In this document: piece by piece, positions 17,347-26,538 of the stretch
How positions within the stretch are numbered: the stretch's first letter is position 1
Layout: the number at the start of each line of letters is the position of its first letter
Source: Rhodovastum sp963714255
GTDB taxonomy: Bacteria > Pseudomonadota > Alphaproteobacteria > Acetobacterales > Acetobacteraceae
Direction: 5' to 3'
NCBI GenBank assembly: GCA_963714255.1
Contig: CAVQNU010000015.1
Location: forward strand, 124,001 to 188,000
DNA length: 64,000 bases
Position numbers and translations under genes: made by a program
The notes under the pieces: generated by a model
Database searches by the model: none
What the model saw: only the letters and a program-made list of their open reading frames with translations
Told to the model about the DNA's origin: nothing

Positions 17347-18602
17347 CCGTGGTTTGGGTCCAGGGGGCAAAGCCCGTCGTGCCGAAGGCGCGTGCCGTGC
17401 GGGGCGGGGTCCGAGGCTGCGCCCCGGCTGGCGGCTGATGGGCAAGCGCACACAAGGTTCCGTCCGCACCGCTTCGCCTCGTACAGCGCCACGTCGGCAA
17501 GCCGGATCAGCGCCTGCGCCGAAACGCCGGGCGTCGCCACCGTCGCGGCGCAGCCGACGCTGATCGTGACCCGGCCGGACGGGTTTCCCGGATGCGGCAT
17601 TTGCAACGATTCGACCGCCGCACGCACCCGCTCGCCGAGGTGCAAGGCGCCGCCTCCATCGGTATTTGGCAGGATCGCCGCGAACTCCTCGCCGCCATAG
17701 CGGGCGATGGTATCATCGGGCCGGCGCACTGCCCCTTCGATCGCGCGGGCAACCCATTGCAGGCAGGCATCGCCCGCCTGATGGCCGAAATGGTCATTGT
17801 ATTTCTTGAAGAAATCGACATCGATCAAAAGCACCGCCGTCGGCACCTGATCCCGCGCACCGCGCCGCCAACCGCGCAGCAGGGCGGCATCGAAGGCGCG
17901 CCGGTTCGCCACCCCGGTCAGCGCATCGGTGCCGGCCTGGGTTTCGAGTTCGCGCTTGGCGGCGGTGATCTGCAGGAGCTGGCGCGATTTTTCCTCGTCG
18001 GCCAGCAGCAGGCGCATCGTCATGGCGGAGAAGGCACGGGTGATGGAGATGGAAGCGCCGAGATAGATCGCCACGAACACCGCGACGCACCGGGTGAACG
18101 GGTCTTCGGCGAGCAGGCAGGCGACCAGCGTTGGGGTCAGGATCAGCAGGTTCTGGCCGATCGCCACGGTCGGGACGGCGGTGGCGCGCACCGCCCCGCC
18201 CATGACGTAGCCGGTCTGGACCGCGACGATCAGGAAATACACATAGGGGTCAGGCACCCGTGCCACCGCCACGCCGGCACTGCCCCACAGCGCGCCGGCC
18301 GCCCAGGACCATGCCAGGGCGCGCTGTGCCCACAGGCGCGGACTGCCGTGCCCGTTGCGGCGGCGGTAGGCCCGGTGCAGCAACAGGCGGATGACGGTCA
18401 GGATCACCGACAGGCCGGCCCACAGCAAAAACCACTCCGACCCCGTCCGCAGATACGCGAGCAGGGCCACCAGCAGCATCGCCGCGGCGCCGATGGCCAG
18501 CACGGGCGCCTGCGCGTACAGCATATCGACCAGGTGCCTGGCTACCGCGCGCGGCAGCGCGTCCAGTGATTTCAGAGTCAGGATACGCGATATCGGGGTC
18601 AT
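17322..18602 (-). CDS. Membrane diguanylate cyclase (GGDEF)
   Basis: Makes cyclic di-GMP from two GTP. From the start at 18602 the product has 426 residues: about five or six hydrophobic segments in residues 32-195, a short coiled coil near 200-222, then a GGDEF domain with DALTGVANRRAFD, the active-site loop RYGGEEF (GGEEF at 303-307) and a preserved inhibitory site RPDD at 294-297. An upstream ATG at 18707 would add 35 residues of low quality; GAAGG lies ten bases before 18602. The last 24 residues are encoded by repeat DNA and the hairpin shared with rplQ, so the original end was earlier. Confidence 0.88.
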   Translation of the reverse strand: MTPISRILTLKSLDALPRAVARHLVDMLYAQAPVLAIGAAAMLLVALLAYLRTGSEWFLLWAGLSVILTVIRLLLHRAYRRRNGHGSPRLWAQRALAWSWAAGALWGSAGVAVARVPDPYVYFLIVAVQTGYVMGGAVRATAVPTVAIGQNLLILTPTLVACLLAEDPFTRCVAVFVAIYLGASISITRAFSAMTMRLLLADEEKSRQLLQITAAKRELETQAGTDALTGVANRRAFDAALLRGWRRGARDQVPTAVLLIDVDFFKKYNDHFGHQAGDACLQWVARAIEGAVRRPDDTIARYGGEEFAAILPNTDGGGALHLGERVRAAVESLQMPHPGNPSGRVTISVGCAATVATPGVSAQALIRLADVALYEAKRCGRNLVCACPSAASRGAASDPAPHGTRLRHDGLCPLDPNHGLCPGPVH

Positions 18603-18728
18603 GGCGGCCGCGCCTTCACGCTTGTCGTCGCCTGGGCGATCACGATCGCAGCGGACCTCTCCGGTTGGACCGCCAGGCTGCGGAGTTTGGGCCACAAAGG
18701 TTTGCATTTCGTGAGGCGAGATGCGATG

Positions 18729-18897
18729 GCCTGGGCAGTGGCCCCCTGGACCCCACTACTTTAGACAGTTGTTATACGAGGAGGGTGAGGCGGTGAACCG
18801 GTTCACCGCCTCACCTCCTCGTATAACAACTATCTAAAAGTAGTGGGTTCCAAGGGGCCACTGCCCCTTGGCGGGTCCAGGGCAGAGCCCTGGCCTT
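18729..18897. repeat. Palindromic element B (full core)
   Basis: Lies in the 347-base gap between the divergent cyclase and rarA genes, which holds no other gene. The core runs 18756-18843 around AACCGGTT (18796-18803). The variable block TTATACGAGGAGGG (18772-18785) is mirrored at 18814-18826 with one base fewer. The right arm has both side hairpins (CCAAGGGGCCACTGCCCCTTGG and CCAGGGCAGAGCCCTGG, overlapping the family pattern); the left arm keeps only the inner one. Confidence 0.88.
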
Positions 18898-18949
18898 GCT
18901 TCCTTCCCCCATTGCCCGGCCCGGGGGTGCGTCTAGCGGCTCCGATACC

Positions 18950-20278
18950 ATGGAAAGCGAGGCGATGGCTCCGTCCGCCCCACAGAAGCCAGCCCGTCAC
19001 GGCGGCGACCGGCCCGCCCCGCTGGCCGACCGGCTGCGCCCGCGTACGCTGGAAGACGTGGTTGGTCAGGACCATTTGCTCGGTCCGCAGGGCTCGCTCA
19101 CCCGCATGCTCGACCGCGCGAGCCTTGCCTCGCTCATCCTCTGGGGCCCGCCCGGCGTCGGCAAGACCACCATCGCCCGCCTGCTCGCCGAGCGCGCGGG
19201 CCTGCATTTCGTCCAGCTTTCCGCCGTGTTCTCGGGCGTCGCCGACCTCAAGCGCGCCTTCGAGCAGGCGGCCCAGCGGCGCGCGGACGGGCAGGGGACA
19301 CTGTTGTTCGTGGACGAGATCCACCGCTTCAACCGCGCCCAGCAGGACGGGTTTCTGCCCGTGGTGGAGACCGGCACGGTCACGCTGGTGGGCGCGACCA
19401 CGGAAAACCCGTCCTTCGCCCTCAACGGGGCGCTGCTGTCGCGCTGCCAGGTTCTGGTGCTGCGCCGTCTGGACGACGAGGCGCTGGAAAAACTGCTCGG
19501 CCGCGCCGAGACGGAAGCCGCCCGCCCCCTGCCGCTCGCCCCCGAGGCGCGCGCCGTGCTGCGCGCCATGGCCGATGGCGACGGGCGCTATTTGCTGAAC
19601 ATGGCCGAGCAGTTGTTCGCTCTGCCGGACGACACGGCGCCGCTCGACCCCGCCGGCCTGTCCGACCTGCTCGCCCGCCGCGCCGCCCTCTATGACAAGG
19701 ACCGCGAGGAGCATTACAATCTCATTTCGGCGTTGCATAAATCTCTGCGCGGCTCCGATCCCGACGCGGCGCTGTACTGGTATGCCCGCATGCTCACCGG
19801 CGGCGAGGACCCGCGCTACATCGCCCGCCGCCTGGTGCGCTTCGCTGTCGAAGATATCGGCCTCGCCGATCCCAACGCCCTGCCGCAGACCCTGGCCGCC
19901 TGGGAAGCCTACGAGCGGCTCGGCAGCCCGGAGGGCGAACTGGCGATCGCCCAGGCGGTGCTCTATCTCGGCACCGCGCCGAAATCGAATGCCGCCTACA
20001 CCGCGCTCGGCGAGGCCCAGCGCGCCGCCCGCGCCACCGGCAGCCTGATGCCGCCGGCGCATATCCTCAATGCGCCGACCAAGCTGATGAAACAGCTCGG
20101 CTACGGCGCCGGCTACGCCTATGACCACGCGGCCGAGGATGCCTTCTCCGGCCAGGACTATTTTCCGGATGGGCTGGCGCGGCAGGAATTCTACCGCCCG
20201 CGCGAGCGCGGCTTCGAGCGTGAAGTGGCGAAACGCCTGGCCTACTGGGCCAAGCTGCGGCAGGAACGCCGGCAATGA
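18950..20278 (+). CDS. rarA: Replication-associated recombination protein A (AAA+ ATPase)
   Basis: RarA/MgsA-family ATPase acting at stalled forks. The 442-residue product has LRPRTLEDVVGQDHLLG near the N-terminus, Walker A GPPGVGKTT, Walker B LLFVDEIHRFN, sensor region VGATTENPSF, and a C-terminal tetramerisation part ending with YFPDGLARQEFYRPRERGFE. The start at 18950 or 18965 cannot be decided by a ribosome binding site. It overlaps the following pseudouridine synthase by four bases. Confidence 0.95.
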   Translation: MESEAMAPSAPQKPARHGGDRPAPLADRLRPRTLEDVVGQDHLLGPQGSLTRMLDRASLASLILWGPPGVGKTTIARLLAERAGLHFVQLSAVFSGVADLKRAFEQAAQRRADGQGTLLFVDEIHRFNRAQQDGFLPVVETGTVTLVGATTENPSFALNGALLSRCQVLVLRRLDDEALEKLLGRAETEAARPLPLAPEARAVLRAMADGDGRYLLNMAEQLFALPDDTAPLDPAGLSDLLARRAALYDKDREEHYNLISALHKSLRGSDPDAALYWYARMLTGGEDPRYIARRLVRFAVEDIGLADPNALPQTLAAWEAYERLGSPEGELAIAQAVLYLGTAPKSNAAYTALGEAQRAARATGSLMPPAHILNAPTKLMKQLGYGAGYAYDHAAEDAFSGQDYFPDGLARQEFYRPRERGFEREVAKRLAYWAKLRQERRQ

Positions 20279-21288
20279 CCATCCTCACCCGCATCGTCAC
20301 CGAGGACGAAGCCGATATCCGGCTCGACCGTTGGTTCCGCCGCCATTTTTCCGGGGCGACCCAGGGCGTCATCGGCAAGCTGTGCCGCACCGGCCAGGTG
20401 CGCGTCGACGGCCACCGCGCCGAGCCGGCGACGCGGCTCGCGCCGGGCCAGAGCGTGCGCGTCCCGCCGCTGCCCGCGCCGCCGCCGCAACCCGGCGGCG
20501 CCGTGGCCGCCGTGCCGCCCGATCCGAAACTGCTGCGCGCCCTGGAGGCGATGGTGCTCTGGCGCGACCCGCAGCTGATCGTGCTGGACAAGCCGCCGGG
20601 CCTCGCGACCCAAGGCGGTCCCGGCATTTCCCGCCACCTCGACGGCATGCTGGAAGCCTGGCGCACCGACGGCCAGCGGCCCCGCCTGGTGCACCGGCTG
20701 GACCGCGACACCTCCGGCGTGATCGTGGTCGCGCGCACGCCCGGGGTGGCCGCCAAGCTCGCCGCTGCCTTCCGCGGGCGGGATATGGAGAAAATATATT
20801 GGGCGGTGGTCGCCGGCCGGCCGGTGCCGGTGGAAGGGCGCATCGATCTGCCGCTGGTGCGGGCGGAGGATTTCCGGGCGGGCAGGGTGGAAGTGGCCGA
20901 ACAAGGCGCCAAGGACGCGGCGCGGGCGGTGACCGACTTCCGCACGCTCGATCACGCCGCCCGCAAGCTGGCCTGGCTGGAACTGCGCCCGCTCACCGGG
21001 CGGACGCATCAGCTGCGGGTACACTGCGCCGCCATCGGTGCGCCGATCCTCGGCGATGTCGCCTATGGCGCCCGGCGCGGCCCGGCCGATCCCGACCGCG
21101 CCGGCGAGAACACCGCGCTGGTAGAGGGGCTGGACCAGCGCCTGCATTTGCATGCGCGCCGGCTGGTGCTGCCCCATCCGGCCGGTGGGACGCTCGAGGT
21201 CGAGGCGCCGTTGCCCCCGCATATGGTTGCGACGTTCCGGACCCTTGGGTTTACCGCTCCTCCGCCGCGGTCGCCTCGCCGGGGGTGA
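20275..21288 (+). CDS. rluC: RluA/RluC-family pseudouridine synthase
   Basis: Predicted to convert uridines in rRNA to pseudouridine. The 337-residue product has an N-terminal S4 RNA-binding domain (DIRLDRWFRRHF...QVRVDGHRAEPA) and the catalytic domain with HRLDRDTSG near residues 143-151, whose first Asp is the nucleophile, then LTGRTHQLRVH. The RluC assignment within the RluA family is by overall form and is tentative. Coupled to rarA by ATGA. Confidence 0.88.
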   Translation: MTILTRIVTEDEADIRLDRWFRRHFSGATQGVIGKLCRTGQVRVDGHRAEPATRLAPGQSVRVPPLPAPPPQPGGAVAAVPPDPKLLRALEAMVLWRDPQLIVLDKPPGLATQGGPGISRHLDGMLEAWRTDGQRPRLVHRLDRDTSGVIVVARTPGVAAKLAAAFRGRDMEKIYWAVVAGRPVPVEGRIDLPLVRAEDFRAGRVEVAEQGAKDAARAVTDFRTLDHAARKLAWLELRPLTGRTHQLRVHCAAIGAPILGDVAYGARRGPADPDRAGENTALVEGLDQRLHLHARRLVLPHPAGGTLEVEAPLPPHMVATFRTLGFTAPPPRSPRRG

Positions 21289-21322
21289 GCCGGGGCGTTG
21301 CCCGGACCCCACCCCGCGCGGC

Positions 21323-21465
21323 GCGCGCCTTCGCCACGACCGCTTCAGGCGCGCCTCCGGCACGGCGGCTTCAGGCGCGCCTTCGGCACGACGGCTTCAG
21401 GCGCGCCTTCGGCACGACGGGCTTCGCCCCCTGGACCCCCATCAAGGCCTTGGCCCTTGGAACCC
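21323..21465. repeat. 26-bp tandem repeats plus repeat-element fragment J
   Basis: Three whole and one partial copy of the 26-mer GCGCGCCTTCGGCACGACGG+CTTCAG occupy 21323-21420, then GCTTCGCCCCCTGGACCCCC and a CCAAGG family hairpin. The 344-base gap between rluC and the AsmA gene holds no gene. The same unit appears once near 17370-17390 and, degenerated, near 54920. No spacers of constant length occur, so it is not CRISPR. Confidence 0.8.
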
Positions 21466-21632
21466 GTCTGTCTGCGCTCGTATCGGTGTGACAACCGCCG
21501 CAAGCCTGCTAATACCAGTAAGCGGCCGTCCGGGCCTGTTATTGTTGTTCTGGCCTGGCCATCCGTGTGGTCGGGGCTGCCCCGGGGCAAGCCCGGGCGT
21601 AACGACAAGGATCGGGAGACCAAACGCCTCGC

Positions 21633-24164
21633 ATGAGTTTGCATCGGCCCGCCAGCAACCGGTTCCGCACGCCCCGTCACCGCGGCAGGCCGGTGTTGCG
21701 TGTAGGTGTTGTCCTGCTTGCCTTTGTCTTGCTCGTCCCCGGGCTGGCGGCGACTGCTGCGCTGGTCCTGGTCGACCCGAATATCTGGCGTCCGGACATC
21801 GAGGCGGCGGTTCAGGAGGCGACCGGCCGGACTTTGCACATCGGCCGGCTGAGCGTGGTGCCCTGGTTCGCGCCCACCCTGGCCGCCACCGACCTGACAT
21901 TCGCCAACCTGCCAGGCGGGTCGCGGCCGGACATGATCACTGTCGCGCGCGCCGAGGTTAGATTGGCGCTGGGGCCACTGCTGGCCGGACGGGTGGAGGT
22001 CGCCCGCCTGCTGCTGGTGCGCCCCGACATCCTGCTTGAGCGCGACGCCGCCGGCCAGCCGAACTGGGTGCTGGCCGTGCGGCACCCCCCCGCCCTGCCA
22101 GGCAGCAGCGCCGGCGCGCCACCACCCCTGCGGGTGCACGCGCTGCGCGTTGAGGATGGGCGCATGAGCTGGCGCGGCCACAATGGCGCCGTGCCAATGC
22201 AATTCGGCCTGCGGGTGCTGGAAGCCGAGGCGGGCGGCCTCGACTCGCCGGTCCGCGTGGCCGGGCAGGGAAGCTATGCCGGGCAGGCGCTCGCATTGAC
22301 GGCCGAAACCGGCGGGCTGGCGCGGCTGCTGGATGGTGCTGCCACCTCCCCCTGGCCGGTTAGGGGAACCCTGGAGACGCCCGGGGCGCGGCTCACGGCT
22401 GACGGCGCCATGACCCGCCCGCTTGATGCCGGCGGCTATGACCTGTCGGTCGAAGGGGCGGCGGTCAACCTCTCCGCGCTGGATGGCCTGCTGGCAACGC
22501 GGCTGCCGTCGCTGCGCCAGGTCGCCTTTGCCGCGCGTGTCGCCGATACCGGGGGCCGGTTGCCCGACGTTACCGGGCTGGCGGTGCGCGCCGCCGCCTC
22601 CGATCTCGACGCCCTGGCGCCCGGGCTGAAACTGATCCACGCCGAACTGTCTGCCGCCACGCTTGACGAGCCGGTGCGCGCCGAAGCGGTCGGCTCGCTG
22701 CGGGGGACGCCGCTGCTGGTCACCGCCTCGCTCGGCCCGCTCGCAGCACTGCTGCCGGACGGGCACGATCCTGGCCCCTATCCGGTGGAACTCGCGGCCG
22801 AGGCGGCCGGTGCGACGCTGGCCGTGCGCGGCAGCATCGCCGCCCCGGCAGCTCTTTACGGCATCGACCTCGCGGTGACCGGACGCATCCCCGACCTCGC
22901 CGCCCTTTCCGGGCTGGCCGGATTCAGCTTGCCGGCGCTGCGCCCGGTCACGCTGGACGCGCGTGTCGCCGACCGTCCGGGCGATGCGGGGATTGCCATC
23001 CGTGGCCTCGCCGTCACCACGCCCGAGGCGGATGTGTCCGGCGAGCTGGTGGTCGGGCTGCGGCCCCGTCCGGCGCTGCAGGCGACGCTGTCCTTGCGGC
23101 GGATCGATGTCGATGCGGTGCTGGCGGCGCTGCCGACGCGTGCGGCGGCGGTGCCGTCCGCGGCCGCCATGCCGGTGTCGCCGGTTTCGCTGCCCCTGCC
23201 AATGCGGGCGGGCGCGGCCCGGCTGCTCCCGGACGACAAGTTGCCTTTCGCGGCCCTGGATGCCGTGGATGCCGATATGCGCCTGTCCATCGGCGAGTTG
23301 CGCAGTGGCGGCGCAACCTATCGCGACCTTTCCGGCCGGCTGTTTCTGCAGGGCGGCAGGCTGGCGCTCGATCCGGTGTCCGCAGCACTGCCGGACGGCC
23401 GGTTGGAGCTCAGGCTATCGGTGGACTCGCGGGCCGTGCCGCCGCCGGTCGCGCTGGCGTTGCGCGCGCCCGGCCTGGCGTTGAAGCCGCTGCTGGCGGC
23501 GCTGCATCTGCCCGGCGGCCTCACCGGCACGGCCGACATCGATGCCGATCTGCGCGGCGCCGGCGACACGCCGCAGGCACTGGCGGCCGGGCTCGGCGGA
23601 CGCCTCGGCGTGGCCATGACCGACGGCGAGCTGGACAACGGGCTGCTCGGCAGCATCGTCGGCGCGGCGCTGACCAGCGCCCGCGTGCCGGCTGCGGCGC
23701 TCGCGCTTGATCGCCCTGGCGTGACGCGAATCCGCTGCATGGCGCTGCGCGCCGATGCGGATGGCGGCATCGCCACCGTGAGCACGGCGCTGCTGGACAC
23801 TGGCCGGTTGCTGGTCTACGGGGCCGGCACGCTGAACCTGCGTGACGAGGCCATTGCCCTGCGGCTGCGGCCGATGCTGAAATCGGCCATGTCCGTGGTG
23901 GTGCCGGTGCGCGTGGGAGGCAGTTTTTTGGCCCCGAAATTCACGGCCGATCCGGCGGGCAGCGCGGCTGCGGTGGCGGGCCTGGTGGCCGGGCTCGGAG
24001 TTCCGCGCGGCACGCCGCTTTGGGCGCTGGCGGCGGAGATTGCCAACGAACGCGACGGCGACCCGTGCGACCCCGCGCTCGCCGCCGCGCATTCCGTGCC
24101 CCGGCAGGCGCCGCCGAAGCCGCCGGGCCCGGTCGATGTCCTGCGCGGATCGCTGGTGCGATGA
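21633..24164 (+). CDS. AsmA-family envelope protein
   Basis: Large predicted periplasmic protein tethered by one N-terminal membrane segment (VLRVGVVLLAFVLLVPGLAA, about residues 23-42). AsmA-like proteins of this type are linked to outer-membrane lipid homeostasis and transport. The 843 residues have the typical start after the anchor (DPNIWRPDIEAAVQEATGRTL) and the C-terminal AsmA part with LDNGLLGSIVGAALTSA and LNLRDEAIALRLRPM. It is followed after ten bases by the ATP12-type gene. Confidence 0.88.
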   Translation: MSLHRPASNRFRTPRHRGRPVLRVGVVLLAFVLLVPGLAATAALVLVDPNIWRPDIEAAVQEATGRTLHIGRLSVVPWFAPTLAATDLTFANLPGGSRPDMITVARAEVRLALGPLLAGRVEVARLLLVRPDILLERDAAGQPNWVLAVRHPPALPGSSAGAPPPLRVHALRVEDGRMSWRGHNGAVPMQFGLRVLEAEAGGLDSPVRVAGQGSYAGQALALTAETGGLARLLDGAATSPWPVRGTLETPGARLTADGAMTRPLDAGGYDLSVEGAAVNLSALDGLLATRLPSLRQVAFAARVADTGGRLPDVTGLAVRAAASDLDALAPGLKLIHAELSAATLDEPVRAEAVGSLRGTPLLVTASLGPLAALLPDGHDPGPYPVELAAEAAGATLAVRGSIAAPAALYGIDLAVTGRIPDLAALSGLAGFSLPALRPVTLDARVADRPGDAGIAIRGLAVTTPEADVSGELVVGLRPRPALQATLSLRRIDVDAVLAALPTRAAAVPSAAAMPVSPVSLPLPMRAGAARLLPDDKLPFAALDAVDADMRLSIGELRSGGATYRDLSGRLFLQGGRLALDPVSAALPDGRLELRLSVDSRAVPPPVALALRAPGLALKPLLAALHLPGGLTGTADIDADLRGAGDTPQALAAGLGGRLGVAMTDGELDNGLLGSIVGAALTSARVPAAALALDRPGVTRIRCMALRADADGGIATVSTALLDTGRLLVYGAGTLNLRDEAIALRLRPMLKSAMSVVVPVRVGGSFLAPKFTADPAGSAAAVAGLVAGLGVPRGTPLWALAAEIANERDGDPCDPALAAAHSVPRQAPPKPPGPVDVLRGSLVR

Positions 24165-24174
24165 GGTGGTGGCG

Positions 24175-24879
24175 ATGAAGCGCTTCTGGGACCACGCGGC
24201 CATCGCCCCCGACGGCGGCGGGTTTTGCGTGCTGCTCGACGGCAGGCCAGTACGCCTGCCCGGCGGCACGCCGCTCCATCTGCCGGCGCGCGCCCTGGCC
24301 GAAGCCGTCGCGGCCGAGTGGGAGATCGCCGGCGGTGGCAAGGGCGGCGAGATGCGGTGGGGCGAAGTGCCGCTCACCCGGCTGGCCGGCACCGCGCAGG
24401 AACGCATCATCCCGGACCCCGAGCCGGTGGTGCTGGACATCGCCCGCTACGGCGAGACCGACCTGCTGTGTTACCGCGCCGAGGCGCCGGAAGCGCTGGT
24501 GCAGCGCCAGCAGGGGCACTGGCAGCCCTGGCTGGACTGGGCGGCGGCGGAATACGGGGCGCGGTTGCGCGTGACCACCGGCGTGATGCCGGTGGCGCAG
24601 GACCCGGCGGCGCTGGCGGCGCTGGCGCAGGCGGTGGCGGCGCAGCCGACGCCTGCTCTGGCCGCGCTGGGCGTGGCGGTGCCGGCGCTCGGCAGCCTGG
24701 TGCTGGGCCTTGCCATGGCGGCGTTCCGCCTGGACGCGGCGACCGCCTTCGCGCTTGCCACGCTCGACGAGAATTTTCAGGCCGAGCTGTGGGGCCGCGA
24801 AGACGCCGCGGAGGAGCGCCGCCGGCACATTCGCGAGGAGATTGCCGTGGCCGGACACTTCCTGGCGCTGGTGCGCTGA
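24175..24879 (+). CDS. ATP12-family F1-ATPase assembly chaperone
   Basis: ATP12-type chaperones bind the alpha subunit during F1 assembly; the family is typical of alphaproteobacteria and mitochondria. The 234-residue product starts MKRFWDHAAIAPDGGGFCVL, contains RPVRLPGGTPLHLPARALA and EWEIAGG, and PEPVVLDIARYGETDLLCYRA, all characteristic. The upstream in-frame sequence overlaps the AsmA gene and is not used. Its stop overlaps the acylphosphatase start by one base. Confidence 0.9.
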   Translation: MKRFWDHAAIAPDGGGFCVLLDGRPVRLPGGTPLHLPARALAEAVAAEWEIAGGGKGGEMRWGEVPLTRLAGTAQERIIPDPEPVVLDIARYGETDLLCYRAEAPEALVQRQQGHWQPWLDWAAAEYGARLRVTTGVMPVAQDPAALAALAQAVAAQPTPALAALGVAVPALGSLVLGLAMAAFRLDAATAFALATLDENFQAELWGREDAAEERRRHIREEIAVAGHFLALVR

Positions 24880-25154
24880 TGGCGGCCAAACGCCTGATCA
24901 TTGCTGGCCGTGTGCAGGGCGTTGGCTACCGGGATTGGATGCTGCGCGAGGCCGCCCGCCTGGGCGTATCGGGCTGGGTGCGCAATCGCCGCGACGGCAC
25001 GATCGAGGCCCTGGTCGACGGCGACACCGCGAGCGTGGAGGAACTGCTGCGCCTGTGCCGCCGTGGACCGCGGCTGGCCGAGGTGCGCGAAATCGTCGAG
25101 GATCTCGCCGAGCCCTGGCCCGAGCCTGGTTTCGGCCGGCTGCCGACGGCCTGA
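24879..25154 (+). CDS. acyP: Acylphosphatase
   Basis: Hydrolyses acyl phosphates in the cytosol. The 91-residue product carries the signature GRVQGVGYRDW with the catalytic Arg, and GWVRNRRDGTIEALVDG with the catalytic Asn. It starts within the stop of the preceding gene, so translation is coupled. Confidence 0.95.
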   Translation: MAAKRLIIAGRVQGVGYRDWMLREAARLGVSGWVRNRRDGTIEALVDGDTASVEELLRLCRRGPRLAEVREIVEDLAEPWPEPGFGRLPTA

Positions 25155-25174
25155 CGTTCACCCTCGCGCATTCA

Positions 25175-25687
25175 GTGCATTCGCTGATCCAGTCCCTGGC
25201 CGCGTATATCCAGGCGCATGCCGACTGGGCAGCGCCGATCGCCTTCGGCATCGCCTTCTTCAAGGCGCTGGCCTTCGTGTCGCTGGTGGTGCCGGGAATG
25301 ACCATCCTGGTGACCATCGGGGCGCTGATCGGCGCTGCCCATATCCCGTTCGTGCCGGTGTGGCTGGCGGTGAGCCTGGGCGCGGGGCTCGGGGACTGGG
25401 CGAGCTATGCCATCGGCTACCGGCTGAAGGACCGGGCGCGGCAAGTCTGGCCGCTGACCCGCCGGCCGGACCTGCTGCCCCGCGCCGAGCGGTTCTTCGC
25501 CCGCTGGGGCACCATGAGCGTGGTGCTGTGTCGTTTCTTCAGTCCGATGCGGGCGACTATTCCGTTGCTGTGCGGCATTTTCGAAATGCGGTTCTGGCCG
25601 TTCCAGATCGCCAACTGGTTGTCTGCGCTGTTATGGGCCGGGGTGATGCTCGGGCCCGGGACCGTGCTGGGCAATTGGTTCCGTTAG
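25175..25687 (+). CDS. DedA-family membrane protein
   Basis: Integral inner-membrane protein of the DedA/SNARE-associated (VTT) family, which includes lipid scramblases and undecaprenyl-phosphate flippases. From the GTG at 25175 it has 170 residues with about four hydrophobic segments, plus FFKALAFVSLVVPGMTIL, GAGLGDWASYAIGYRLK and the conserved RFFSPMRATIPLLCGI. No ATG is available; a start at CTG 25151, overlapping the acyP stop, is possible. Shorter than the usual 190-220 residues. Confidence 0.82.
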   Translation: MHSLIQSLAAYIQAHADWAAPIAFGIAFFKALAFVSLVVPGMTILVTIGALIGAAHIPFVPVWLAVSLGAGLGDWASYAIGYRLKDRARQVWPLTRRPDLLPRAERFFARWGTMSVVLCRFFSPMRATIPLLCGIFEMRFWPFQIANWLSALLWAGVMLGPGTVLGNWFR

Positions 25688-25711
25688 GCCGCACGTGGCT
25701 GGTCGCCCGCC

Positions 25712-26476
25712 TCAGGCGAACGCGGCCTCGGGTGCGGTGAAGCGGGCGACCGGATTGCCATGGTATTCGAAGCTGCCGATATGCGTGAGGCGGCTTCTGG
25801 TATCCAGCCAGATGCGCCCGCCGATCGCCCGCCAGCGATGGCAGAACGCGTAATCCTCGCTGAGGTATTCGCCGGTCTCCGGCAGGATCAGGGTGTCGAA
25901 CAGGGCATGCCGTTCGCGCTCGGGTCCGGTGGGCAGCGGCCAGGCGTGGATGGCGCGGTAGCGTGTCTGCGGGTAGGCGGCGATCATGCGGGTGATCGCG
26001 TCGCGTGCGACCATCATGAAGCCGGTGCCGGCATAAATGGCGGTGACCAGCCCGTCTTCATGTTCGCGCTGCGCCGGTTCGCACGGCGTGCCGACATAGA
26101 GCAGGCAGGATTGTTCATTGTTCTCGCCGTGCAGCTTGCGGTGCAGCGCGGCGCGTTGCCAGTCCAGCGACTTGATCGGATACATGCCGGCGATCAGGTC
26201 CTTGCCGGCACGCAACAGCCGCACCACCTGGGTGGGCGCGAAGGCGATGTCGCTGTCGACGAACAGCAGATGGGTTGCGGCGCTGTCCATGAAGGTGCCG
26301 AGCAGGGTGCTGCGGCAGCGCGTGATCAGCGCGTCATGGCCGAGCAGGGCGTGCGACAGGTCGAACCCCGCCTCGCCGGCGGTCTGCACGAGGGCGAGCA
26401 CCGACTGCATGTAGCCGGTGGTGACCAGGCCGCCGAAGCAGGGCGTTGCCAGAAAAATGTGCGGACGGTCCGACAT
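25712..26476 (-). CDS. Predicted GT-A type glycosyltransferase
   Basis: The 254-residue product reads like a small family of GT-A fold glycosyltransferases: an N-terminal IFLATPCFGGLVTTGYM segment and a nucleotide-sugar metal motif in LLFVDSDIAFAP (DxD). C-terminal LSEDYAFCHRWRAIGG and WLDTRSRLTHIG complete the pattern. No membrane segment or signal peptide is seen, so it is probably cytosolic. Sugar and acceptor are unknown. It lies 62 bases after lipB on the same strand. Confidence 0.72.
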   Translation of the reverse strand: MSDRPHIFLATPCFGGLVTTGYMQSVLALVQTAGEAGFDLSHALLGHDALITRCRSTLLGTFMDSAATHLLFVDSDIAFAPTQVVRLLRAGKDLIAGMYPIKSLDWQRAALHRKLHGENNEQSCLLYVGTPCEPAQREHEDGLVTAIYAGTGFMMVARDAITRMIAAYPQTRYRAIHAWPLPTGPERERHALFDTLILPETGEYLSEDYAFCHRWRAIGGRIWLDTRSRLTHIGSFEYHGNPVARFTAPEAAFA

Positions 26477-26538
26477 GCCAGCCAGTTTGCACCCGCAACG
26501 GGAAAGACGGCGTTAACGCCGGCGCCTTTTTTCCGCAC

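Noticed and set aside
21323..21420. CRISPR array
   Set aside because: The units are directly adjacent with no spacers, only 26 bases long, and no cas gene is nearby.
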